DNA of 8,764 nucleotides from Rubritepida sp. (GCA_007129145.1 SKWC01000147.1:1-8764); one strand, 5' to 3'. Shown: positions 1 through 5,738, numbered from the stretch's first letter. Notes: a model not told the origin generated them from the letters alone. Numbers and translations: made by a program.

Positions 1-718
1 ATTCGGCATGGACGCGCTGGAACTGCCAGTCCATCTGCGTCTCGCCGCGCAGCAGGCCGATCTCGGCGGTGTCGCGCCCCGCCCCGCCGACCAGCATGTT
101 GTCGCCCGGCCCGCCATTCAGCCAGTCATTGCCCGGCCCGCCGATCAGCACGTCATTGCCCGGCCCGCCGAACAGCGCGGTGGGACCGCTGCCGGCATGG
201 AGCCACTGGCCGTCGAAGCCGAACACATCGGCGCGCAGCGCGTCGAGGTCCGCATCATAGCCCCAGCGCACGACCTCCCCGCCGAGCGGCGGGCCGAACA
301 GGGCGGCGGCGGCCTCGGCATCGGCCCAGCCCAGGGTGTTGGCGGGGTCGGGGCGCATCACCGTCGCCTCGGGCGCGGCCCATTCCGGCGCGGTGTTCAG
401 CCCCAGCACCCGGCCCACGCCCTGCAGCAGGGCGCCCATGCCGAAGCCCCCGGGGTCCAGCGCGACCGTGTCGCCCGCGGCGCCGAAGCCGAACACCAGA
501 TCGGCATCCGCCCAGGGGGTTTCGATGAACACCAGCCCCGCGGCTTCCGCCCAGGCCTGCATCGCCGCGCGCGCCGCCTGCTGCTGCGCCGCATCCAGCG
601 CGGGCCCGTCCGAGGCGAAGCTGAAGGACAGCGCCACCGGCCGCGCGAAGCCGCCGGTGAGGGCATGGGTGCCCGGGGCGGGCATGAGGTCGAGGGGGGA
701 GAGGATGGCGGTCGGCAT
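1..718 (-). CDS. RTX protein with degenerate metzincin (M10-like) domain, partial
   Basis: The frame is open from an ATG at 718 to the left edge, giving 239 residues with no stop, so the C-terminus lies outside the window. Residues 28-79 resemble the start of M10 domains: a beta strand (VALSFSF), a helix with conserved Trp56, then a strand and an Ala-Asp-(Ile/Leu)-x-Phe-Gly-type edge strand (ADLVFGFG, 72-79). Residues 97-109 (LLQGVGRVLGLNT) occupy the place of the HExxHxxGxxH zinc helix, but the three His and the Glu are Gln99, Arg103, Thr109 and Gly100; only the structural glycines and leucines remain. A Met-turn-like VM (120-121) and a closing helix with a LFGP end (129-143) follow, as in matrixins. 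Four RTX nonapeptides cover 184-219. There is no N-terminal signal peptide, as expected for type I secretion. GAGG lies 7 bases before the ATG. It may be a non-catalytic adhesin-like or regulatory protein. The RTX call is secure; the pseudo-protease reading is inferred from pattern only. Confidence 0.8.
   Translation of the reverse strand, partial: MPTAILSPLDLMPAPGTHALTGGFARPVALSFSFASDGPALDAAQQQAARAAMQAWAEAAGLVFIETPWADADLVFGFGAAGDTVALDPGGFGMGALLQGVGRVLGLNTAPEWAAPEATVMRPDPANTLGWADAEAAAALFGPPLGGEVVRWGYDADLDALRADVFGFDGQWLHAGSGPTALFGGPGNDVLIGGPGNDWLNGGPGDNMLVGGAGRDTAEIGLLRGETQMDWQFQRVHAE
62..169 (-). repeat. Four RTX nonapeptide repeats (27-base period)
   Basis: Residues 184-219 of the RTX protein read as four consecutive nine-residue units of the form GG(P/A)G(N/D/R)(D/N)xx(x): GGPGNDVLI, GGPGNDWLN, GGPGDNMLV and GGAGRDTAE. 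The DNA repeats with a 27-base period, best conserved in the two middle units. Such repeats bind Ca2+ in a parallel beta roll and are typical of type I secreted proteins. Unit four is already degenerate, so the roll is short here unless more repeats lie beyond the window edge. Confidence 0.9.
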
Positions 719-724
719 GACCGC

Positions 725-753
725 CTCGTATTAATTTGCCGTTGCGTCGTCAA
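725..753 (-). promoter_or_regulatory. Weak candidate promoter for the RTX gene
   Basis: The 54 bases between the decarboxylase-like gene and the RTX gene are strikingly AT-rich for this window. On the minus strand TTGACG (753-748) is followed after 17 bases by TACGAG (730-725). The -35 element matches well; the -10 element matches the consensus at only three of six positions. If used, transcription would begin almost at the ATG (718), giving a leaderless or nearly leaderless message. The AT-rich tract alone is reasonable evidence that the RTX gene has its own control signals. Confidence 0.3.
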
Positions 754-772
754 TCATTTTTTAGACGTTTGT

Positions 773-1498
773 TCACTCTTTCTTCAGTTGGAACAACCTC
801 CCCTGGGGCAACGCAACCGGCCGCCCCGCCGCGTTCAGCGCGCCCCAGACCGACAGCGCCACCGAGTCCAGCATCAGCGCCCCGCGCCGCGCCTCGATCG
901 CCATGGCCCCCGGCAATCCGCGGAAATTGGTGCAATGGATGGAAACCGCCTCGGCCGGCGCCTCGTCCAGCGCGGATTCCACCAGCGCGTTCACCTTGGG
1001 GGCGGAATGCTCGGCGAAGCTGTAGTTGCCCGGATCCTCCAGGTGGCGTTCGGCGGCCACCTCGAAGCCCTCGGCGTTAAGATTCGCGATGATGGCCGCC
1101 TGCACCTCGGACAGATAGGGCGTGACCAGCGCGAGGCGCCGCGCCCCGGCCGCGCGCAGCGCATCCCGCAGGGCAAGCGTGGCGGTGGTGGCGGGGATGC
1201 CGGTGCGCGCGGTGATGGCGGCGCACAGCGCCTCATCCTGCGCGAAGCCCAGCCATGAGCCCGAGGTGCCGGCCCAGCAGATCGCATGGACCTTCGCATC
1301 AGCCAGCAGCTCGGCCGCCGCCAGGATGGGTTCGGGGTCGAACTGGGTGCGCGAATCCGCGCCGAGGTTGATGGCCACCACCCGGAACCGCGCGAAATGC
1401 GCGGTGATGTCGGGCGTGTCGTGCAGCAGCCGCGCGATCAGCGGCTCCAGTACCGTGTTCGAGGAGGGCGTGAGGAAGCCGAGGCGCAGATTGTCCAT
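773..1498 (-). CDS. Arylmalonate decarboxylase / maleate isomerase-like enzyme (Asp/Glu racemase superfamily)
   Basis: This 241-residue cytoplasmic enzyme is about the length of arylmalonate decarboxylase (AMDase, 240). It has the family's N-terminal PSSNTVLEP motif (residues 11-19), a GTSGSW loop (77-82), TPYLSEV (126-132) and a catalytic Cys in HCTNFRG (188-194). In AMDase the dioxyanion hole uses Thr75, Ser76, Tyr126 and Cys188 and position 74 is Gly; here Thr78, Ser79, Tyr128, Cys189 and Gly77 fill equivalent places by eye. Racemases and maleate isomerase of this superfamily carry two catalytic Cys; the first is absent in register here, although Cys74 lies three residues earlier. That favours decarboxylase-type or other one-Cys chemistry, but the CTNFRG loop is closer to the maleate isomerase style than AMDase's CGG. 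The gene follows the permease by 18 bases, so it is probably in the transporter operon and may act on the imported compound. The fold assignment is firm; the substrate is unknown. Confidence 0.88.
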   Translation of the reverse strand: MDNLRLGFLTPSSNTVLEPLIARLLHDTPDITAHFARFRVVAINLGADSRTQFDPEPILAAAELLADAKVHAICWAGTSGSWLGFAQDEALCAAITARTGIPATTATLALRDALRAAGARRLALVTPYLSEVQAAIIANLNAEGFEVAAERHLEDPGNYSFAEHSAPKVNALVESALDEAPAEAVSIHCTNFRGLPGAMAIEARRGALMLDSVALSVWGALNAAGRPVALPQGRLFQLKKE

Positions 1499-1516
1499 GC
1501 GTCCCGCTTTGCCCGA

Positions 1517-2350
1517 TCAGCCGCCCGGCGTGAAGTTCTGCCCTTCCATGCTGCGCATGGCCCAGCCGGTGGTGCGGCGCTCGATGAACTCCGCGATCCA
1601 GTAGAGCATGATGCCCATGATCCCGGTGGTGATGAGCCCGGCGAAGACCAGCGGCACGTCGAAGCGCGAGGATGCGACCATCATCAGCCGCCCGATCCCG
1701 GCGTTGGGGGCCACGGATTCCGCGATGATGGAGCCCACGAAGGCCACGGTGATCGCGATCTTCAGCGAGGCGAAGAAATAGGGCATGGCCCGCGGCAGCC
1801 CGACCTTGCGGACGATGTCCACCGGCCGCGCCCCCAGCGCGCGCAGCACGTCGCGCAATTCGGGCTCCACCGTCGCGATGCCGGTCGCCACATTCACCAC
1901 GATCGGGAAGAAGCTGATCAGGAAGGCGGTGATGATGGCCGGCCACATGCCGATGCCGAACCACACCACCAGCAGCGGCACCACCGCCACCTTGGGGATG
2001 GAGTTGAAGGCGATCAGCAGCGGGTAGAGCCCCCTGTAGATCAGCGCCGAACTGCCGATCAGCACCCCCAGCACCACGCCGCCCACCACCGCGAGCGCGA
2101 AGCCCACCAGCGTGGTGAACAGGGTCTGCAGGCTGTCGTCCAGCAGCGGCTGCCACCACCGCACCGCCGATGCCCAGATGTCGGTCGGCGCGGGCAGGAT
2201 GAAGGGGACGATGCCGAAGGCCTTCACCACCGCCTCCCACGCCACCACGGTGAACAGGATGACCAGCCAGGGCATCCAGGCCTGCAGCACGCGCTGGCGG
2301 CGCGCCGCCGCGGCCATGGCTTCGAGGCGCGCATTGGTCTTGCCGGACAT
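1517..2350 (-). CDS. ABC transporter permease, SsuC/TauC-type
   Basis: This 277-residue inner-membrane permease belongs to the binding-protein-dependent transport family used for sulfonates, nitrate, taurine and pyrimidine precursors. Hydrophobic segments lie near residues 26-45, 77-99, 108-130, 137-158, 192-212 and 229-252. The cytoplasmic coupling (EAA-type) loop is at about 164-198, with LRALGARPVDIVRKVGLP giving the conserved Gly173 and Leu-Pro 185-186; this loop docks on the ATPase. The ATG at 2350 is chosen because AGGAGGTGG lies just upstream and because it overlaps the ATPase stop as TGATG. A GTG one codon earlier is possible. The one-base overlap implies translational coupling with the ATPase. 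Only one permease is present, so it presumably works as a homodimer. Family membership does not fix the substrate. Confidence 0.95.
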   Translation of the reverse strand: MSGKTNARLEAMAAAARRQRVLQAWMPWLVILFTVVAWEAVVKAFGIVPFILPAPTDIWASAVRWWQPLLDDSLQTLFTTLVGFALAVVGGVVLGVLIGSSALIYRGLYPLLIAFNSIPKVAVVPLLVVWFGIGMWPAIITAFLISFFPIVVNVATGIATVEPELRDVLRALGARPVDIVRKVGLPRAMPYFFASLKIAITVAFVGSIIAESVAPNAGIGRLMMVASSRFDVPLVFAGLITTGIMGIMLYWIAEFIERRTTGWAMRSMEGQNFTPGG

Positions 2351-3150
2351 CACGCCACCTCCTCGCCGCGGCGGGCGGCGGCGATGTTGGCCCGCAGCTC
2401 CGCGACCAGGGCGGTGAACTCGGGCAGGAAGGTCGTCTCCATGCGGCGCGGGCGCGGAAAATCCACCCGGCGCTCCGCGATGATGCGGCCAGGGCGGCTG
2501 CTCATCACCAGGACCCGGTCGGCCAGGTAGGCGGCCTCGCGCAGGTCATGGGTGACCAGGACCACGGTGGGCCGCCGCGCCATCCATACATCCTGCAGCA
2601 CGTCCCAAAGATCCTCGCGCGTGAAGACGTCGAGCGCGCTGAATGGCTCGTCCAGCATCAGCAGCGGCGGCTCATGGATCAGGGCGCGGCACAGGCTGGT
2701 GCGCTGCTGCATGCCACCCGAGAGCTGGTAGGGGAATTTCGCATCGAACCCCTCCAGCCCCACCAGCCGCAGCAATTCGCGCGCCTTCTTCTCATAGGCC
2801 AAGCGCTCGCGGCGCAGACGGGCGCGATGCGCCGGCACCACCTCAAGGGGCAGCATCACATTGTCGAGGATGCGCCGCCAGGGCAGCAGGGTGGGGTTCT
2901 GGAAGGCCATGCCGACCAGGCTGAGCGGCCCGTCCACCTCGCGCCCGGCCACCACCACATTGCCGTCGGTGGCCGGCCACAGCCCCGAGACGAGGCGCAT
3001 CAGCGTGGACTTGCCGCAGCCCGAGGGGCCGACGACGGCGACGAACTCGCCCTCCTGCACCGAGAGCGAGCAGCCCTCCAGCGCCAGCGTGCCCTCGACC
3101 CCGCCATAGCGCATGGCGACATTGTCGATCTCGACGAAGGCGTGGCTCAT
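2350..3150 (-). CDS. ABC transporter ATP-binding protein, SsuB/TauB-type
   Basis: This 266-residue cytoplasmic ATPase powers the adjacent permease. All nucleotide-binding motifs are intact: Walker A GPSGCGKST (41-49), Q-loop QNPTLLPW (84-91), signature LSGGMQQR (143-150), Walker B LLMLDEP (163-169), D-loop SALD (171-174) and the switch His in VTHD (199-202). The AFQNPTLLPW Q-loop and the PRPRR tail near the C-terminus are typical of the nitrate/sulfonate/taurine importer subfamily. The ATG at 3150 is used; no strong ribosome site precedes it, which fits lower expression than the binding protein. The gene lies 160 bases after the binding-protein stop, beyond two inverted repeats, and its stop overlaps the permease start. 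Confidence 0.96.
   Translation of the reverse strand: MSHAFVEIDNVAMRYGGVEGTLALEGCSLSVQEGEFVAVVGPSGCGKSTLMRLVSGLWPATDGNVVVAGREVDGPLSLVGMAFQNPTLLPWRRILDNVMLPLEVVPAHRARLRRERLAYEKKARELLRLVGLEGFDAKFPYQLSGGMQQRTSLCRALIHEPPLLMLDEPFSALDVFTREDLWDVLQDVWMARRPTVVLVTHDLREAAYLADRVLVMSSRPGRIIAERRVDFPRPRRMETTFLPEFTALVAELRANIAAARRGEEVA
2355..2363 (-). promoter_or_regulatory. Strong ribosome binding site of the permease gene
   Basis: On the minus strand AGGAGGTGG sits four bases before the ATG at 2350, inside the last codons of the ATPase gene, with its core AGGAGG seven bases before it. It decides the start in favour of the overlapping TGATG junction. Confidence 0.75.
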
Positions 3151-3231
3151 CGCGGCACGGCTCGGTTCGGGGGCATGGCGGTCTCCTGCGGCGGGGCAGC
3201 CGGCCCCGCCATTTCCGCACTAGCAGCCCAT

Positions 3232-3263
3232 TGCGGCCATGCCCACGCGTTCGGCTGGCCGCA
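3232..3263. repeat. Perfect 8-base inverted repeat between binding-protein and ATPase genes
   Basis: TGCGGCCA (3232-3239) and TGGCCGCA (3256-3263) are exact reverse complements separated by 16 bases. In the minus-strand transcript they form an 8-base-pair, GC-rich stem between the binding-protein stop and the ATPase start. There is no T run, so it is not a classical terminator. It could stabilise the upstream message, attenuate read-through into the ATPase, or be a two-fold operator site. Confidence 0.5.
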
Positions 3264-3265
3264 CA

Positions 3266-3281
3266 CGCGCGTTCACGCGCG
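3266..3281. repeat. Short GC hairpin next to the 8-base inverted repeat
   Basis: CGCGCG (3266-3271) and CGCGCG (3276-3281) flank a four-base loop that reads TGAA on the transcribed minus strand. It is the first hairpin after the binding-protein stop at 3311 and lies two bases from the 8-base inverted repeat. Alternating CG runs arise easily at this GC content, so the site is weak on its own. The tandem placement makes a stabiliser/attenuator reading more plausible. Confidence 0.35.
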
Positions 3282-3310
3282 GCCTGCCCGCGGATTGGGC
3301 AGAAGCGCCT

Positions 3311-4348
3311 TCAGCCGAGGCGGCGCTGCTCCGCAGGCGGCAGGAAGTCGGGCAGGTAGAACTGCCCGGCCTGCAGCCGCTGCGGCAGGTCGAAGGCGGC
3401 CTCCACCGCGCTGATGCCGGTCTGCAGCCGCGCCGTCTCCACCGCCGAGATGCCGTTCCGGCGCACATGGTCGGTGATGGCCACGCGCTCCATGTTGAGC
3501 TGGTGCCGCTCACGCTCCAGCGCCACATCGGTCAGCGGCTCGACCTGGCGCAGCGTGGCCAGCATCGCCTCGGGGTCGCTCACGGTGTCGCGGAAGCCAC
3601 GCACCAGCGCCGAGACGGCGCCGCGCACCACCTCGGGGCTGCGCGCGATGAAGGCGCGGGTGGTCAGCACCGCCCCGCCATAGAGGTTCAGCCCGTGGTC
3701 GTAGTACATCATGACGCGCTGCTGCGGGTGATCCAGGCCGATGCCCTTCAGCGCCAGCGCCGAGGTGGTGACGAAGCCGGTGATCCCGTCCGCCTCGCGG
3801 CGCACCAGCATCGGCTCGCGCAGGGCGGGTGCCACCGACAGGAAGGTGACGCGGCTGGCGTCGATCCCCGCCGCGCGGGCGAAGGCGGGGAACAACTGGC
3901 GCCCCGCGTCGAAATCCGGCGCGGCCAGGCGCTTGCCCTCCAGGTCGCGCGGCTCGCGGATCGGCCCGTCGGCGCGCACGATGGCGCACAGCGGCGCGCG
4001 GTCATGCAGCACGGCGACGCAGACCAGCCCCGAATCCGGATTCTGCGCCAGGAAGCGGATGGCCGGGTTGATGTCGGCATAGCCCATGTCGTGGCTGCCC
4101 CCGACCAGCGCCGGCGGCACCCCGCCCGAGCCCCGGCCGCGGTCGATCTGCACATCGATCCCGGCCTCGCGGAAATAGCCGCGCTCCCGCGCCAGCAAGG
4201 CGAAGGCGTTGGGCGACTGGAACGCCCAGTCGAGCGTCAGGCGCAGCGGCGCGGGCTGTGCGCGCAGCACGCCCGGGGCGGCGAGGGAGCCGGCAAGGGG
4301 CAGGGCGCCCGCGCCGATCAGCGCGGCGCGGCGGGACAGGCGGGGCAT
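3311..4348 (-). CDS. ABC transporter substrate-binding protein, NMT1/THI5-like, Tat-exported
   Basis: This 345-residue periplasmic solute-binding protein is the specificity subunit of the importer. Its N-terminus has a twin-arginine motif (LSRRAAL, residues 4-10), a hydrophobic stretch and an Ala-x-Ala-like cleavage site after Ala30 (LRA/QPAP), indicating export of a folded protein. The mature part shows the NMT1 pattern: LTLDWAFQSPNAF near 37-49, then a GYF..AGIDV segment and a GGSHDMGYADINPAI segment that lines the cleft in relatives. No CCCFC motif of true THI5 enzymes is visible, which fits binding rather than synthesis. The ATG at 4348 is chosen because AAGGA lies eight bases upstream; an in-frame ATG at 4357 overlaps that site and would add three residues. 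GISAVE occurs twice near the C-terminus (299-304 and 311-316). The ATPase and permease follow on the same strand. The ligand is unknown; proximity to an AMDase-like enzyme hints at an organic acid. Confidence 0.93.
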   Translation of the reverse strand: MPRLSRRAALIGAGALPLAGSLAAPGVLRAQPAPLRLTLDWAFQSPNAFALLARERGYFREAGIDVQIDRGRGSGGVPPALVGGSHDMGYADINPAIRFLAQNPDSGLVCVAVLHDRAPLCAIVRADGPIREPRDLEGKRLAAPDFDAGRQLFPAFARAAGIDASRVTFLSVAPALREPMLVRREADGITGFVTTSALALKGIGLDHPQQRVMMYYDHGLNLYGGAVLTTRAFIARSPEVVRGAVSALVRGFRDTVSDPEAMLATLRQVEPLTDVALERERHQLNMERVAITDHVRRNGISAVETARLQTGISAVEAAFDLPQRLQAGQFYLPDFLPPAEQRRLG

Positions 4349-4519
4349 GGCGATCATCCTTCGCTGGGCATGGAGTGGCTCGAGCGTGCCGCAGCGCCGA
4401 CAGGCTGTGCAAGTCCGAGATGGGCGCGCGTGCGCGATGGGGGCAACCCCGTGATTGCGGGCCCCGCCGTCACGGCGCATCCTGCCGCCCTGGAACGAGG
4501 CCCTGCCGGAGGAACGCCC
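4349..4519. promoter_or_regulatory. Divergent control region between transporter and rhodanese units
   Basis: The binding-protein gene (minus) and the rhodanese gene (plus) start 171 bases apart, so both promoters must lie here or nearby. I see no convincing -35/-10 pair. Two small symmetrical elements stand out: GGGG-GCAA-CCCC (4439-4450), extendable by one wobble and one A-T pair, and GCCGT-C-ACGGC (4466-4476). Either could be an operator. Shared control of the two units is inference from geometry. The plus-strand ribosome site GGAGG (4508-4512) closes the region. Confidence 0.45.
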
Positions 4520-4936
4520 ATGACCCGAGTGCCCGACGTCGCCGCCCAGGAGGCCTGGGACGCGCTGAAGGACGACCCCGCCGCCGTGCTGGTGGATGTC
4601 CGCACCGACGCCGAGTGGAACTTCGTCGGCGTGCCGGACCTCTCGCCGGTCGGCAAGCAGGCGGTGCTGATCCCCTGGCAGATGTACCCGACCATGCAGG
4701 TGAACACCCATTTCGCCGAGCATCTGCGCAAGGCCGGCGTCACCGCCGAGAGCAAGGTCTATTACCTCTGCCGCTCCGGCGCGCGCAGCCTCGCGGCCGG
4801 CCAGGCTGCGCAGGCGGCGGGCTTCCCGCACGCCTTCAACATCGCCGACGGCTTCGAGGGCCCGGTGGATGGCGCGGGGCACCGCGGCGCCGTGGCCGGC
4901 TGGAAGGCCGCCGGCCTGCCCTGGATCCAGCGCTGA
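4520..4936 (+). CDS. Single-domain rhodanese (sulfurtransferase-like) protein
   Basis: This 138-residue cytoplasmic protein (no signal peptide) consists of one rhodanese domain. It shows the first conserved strand AVLVDVRTDAEW (22-33) and the active-site loop CRSGAR starting at Cys84, the six-residue loop that holds a persulfide in sulfurtransferases. Both loop Arg are present (85, 89). A GFEGP segment and a C-terminal HRG..GWKAAGLPW are typical of a bacterial rhodanese subgroup. The ATG at 4520 has GGAGG seven bases upstream; the much longer upstream open frame is antisense to the binding-protein gene and is not used. The DUF3237 gene starts 20 bases after its stop, so they are likely cotranscribed. 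The sulfur donor and acceptor cannot be read from the sequence. Confidence 0.93.
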   Translation: MTRVPDVAAQEAWDALKDDPAAVLVDVRTDAEWNFVGVPDLSPVGKQAVLIPWQMYPTMQVNTHFAEHLRKAGVTAESKVYYLCRSGARSLAAGQAAQAAGFPHAFNIADGFEGPVDGAGHRGAVAGWKAAGLPWIQR

Positions 4937-4956
4937 ACTCCGGGGAGGATCACGCC

Positions 4957-5430
4957 ATGACCGAACCGCTCGCGCTCGGCGTCGAATACATCTTCTCCAT
5001 GGACATCACGGTGGGCGCGCCGCAGATGCTGGGGCAGGGCGCCGACGGCATGGATCTGCGGATCGTGCCCGTGACCGGCGGCACGGTCAGCGGCCCGGCC
5101 TTCCAGGGCGAGATCCTGGGCGGCACCGCCGCCGACTGGCTGCGCGTGGAGGCCGACGGCACGGCGCACATAGACGTGCGCATGACGCTGAAATCCGCCG
5201 CCGGCGCGCTGGTGCATGTGCGCTACGAGGGCATCCGCACCGGCCCGCCCGAGGTGCTGGCCAGGCTTGCGGCGGGCGAGGCGGTGCCGGCCTCCGACTA
5301 CTACTTCCGCGCCACCATGCGTTTCCAGACCGCGGCGGCGGAACTCGCCTGGATGAACCGCATCCTGGCGGTGGCGGTGGGCCAGCGCCCGCCCTCGGGC
5401 CCGCGCTATGACGTCTACATGGTGAAATAG
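4957..5430 (+). CDS. DUF3237 domain-containing protein
   Basis: This 157-residue soluble protein belongs to DUF3237, a beta-rich family without an established biochemical role. Visible family features are the opening strand LGVEYIFSMDITVG (7-20), the GGTVSGPAFQGEILGG turn and strand (41-56), an alternating strand HIDVRMTLKSAAG, the DYYFRATMRFQT strand, and the C-terminal WMNR..AVAVGQR..... YDVYMV block. Length is normal for the family. GGGGAGG lies about eight bases before the ATG at 4957. It follows the rhodanese gene by 20 bases and precedes a small membrane protein gene by about 100. Relatives are often found near catabolic or decarboxylase-like genes, which agrees loosely with the neighbourhood here. 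No catalytic residues can be assigned. Confidence 0.92.
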   Translation: MTEPLALGVEYIFSMDITVGAPQMLGQGADGMDLRIVPVTGGTVSGPAFQGEILGGTAADWLRVEADGTAHIDVRMTLKSAAGALVHVRYEGIRTGPPEVLARLAAGEAVPASDYYFRATMRFQTAAAELAWMNRILAVAVGQRPPSGPRYDVYMVK

Positions 5431-5445
5431 CGCCCCAGCCCCGCC

Positions 5446-5461
5446 GACCGCGCATGCGGTT
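5446..5461 (+). terminator. Weak hairpin after the DUF3237 gene
   Basis: ACCGC-GCAT-GCGGT (5447-5460), extended by a G-T wobble, begins 16 bases after the DUF3237 stop. No T run follows, so it is at best a weak or factor-dependent terminator. It could equally be chance at this GC content, with transcription continuing into the small membrane protein gene. Confidence 0.25.
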
Positions 5462-5534
5462 CCACAATTCCGCCACAGCGCCACCCCCTTGGCGCCGCGC
5501 CACCGCGCCACAACCGGCGGTGGAGAATATGATC

Positions 5535-5738
5535 ATGCGGCGTTTCGGACTGTTCCTGGTGGCCTGCGGCCTTGGCCTGATCCTGGCCGTGGTCGCGCTG
5601 ATGATGACGGACGGGCTCACCCCCGGCCGCATTCCGCCGGGCCTCGCCGCCATCGCGGCCGCAGTCGGCGGCGCGCTGCTGGTCGGCGGGCTGTTCGGGC
5701 TGGAGCGTGGGCGCGACACCTCCAACGAGCTGGGGTGA
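5535..5738 (+). CDS. Small two-helix membrane protein
   Basis: This 67-residue protein is unrecognised. It starts MRRFGLFLVAC and has two hydrophobic helices, about residues 5-24 and 36-56. They are joined by a short polar loop with Gly and Pro (DGLTPGRIPPG, 26-36) and followed by a charged tail (ERGRDTSNELG). The paired N-terminal Arg suggest the N-terminus is cytoplasmic, so both ends would be inside. The ATG at 5535 is preferred because GGAG lies nine bases upstream; the ATG at 5529 is too close to it, and the one at 5454 would add a low-complexity Pro/Ala-rich leader. It lies about 100 bases behind the DUF3237 gene on the same strand and converges on mtnA with eight bases between the stops. 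Function unknown. Confidence 0.7.
   Translation: MRRFGLFLVACGLGLILAVVALMMTDGLTPGRIPPGLAAIAAAVGGALLVGGLFGLERGRDTSNELG

Noticed and set aside
62..169. CRISPR array or DNA-level tandem repeat
   Set aside because: The 27-base period is in frame and encodes RTX nonapeptides; there are no unique spacers of constant length.
317..439. Calling the RTX protein an active serralysin protease
   Set aside because: No HExxH is present; all His and the Glu are substituted at the matching helix.
8..1258. 416-codon plus-strand open frame across the RTX and decarboxylase-like genes
   Set aside because: It is antisense to two well-supported genes, is Arg/Gly/His-rich low-complexity sequence, and crosses their boundary; typical antisense frame in GC-rich DNA.
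1286..2530. 414-codon plus-strand open frame across permease and ATPase
   Set aside because: The product is rich in His, Arg, Asp and Gln without domains and opposes clear ABC transporter genes.
3239..4519. Long N-terminal extension of the rhodanese frame
   Set aside because: The part before the ATG at 4520 is antisense to the binding-protein gene; a good ribosome site and the start of the rhodanese fold support 4520.
4349..4882. N-terminal extension of the binding-protein frame to 4882
   Set aside because: It would overlap the rhodanese gene on the other strand and bury the Tat signal; the start at 4348 has a ribosome site and an N-terminal RR motif.
5454..5534. Longer N-terminus for the small membrane protein
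   Set aside because: The added 27 residues are Pro/Ala/Arg-rich with no ribosome site before the ATG at 5454, while GGAG suits the ATG at 5535.
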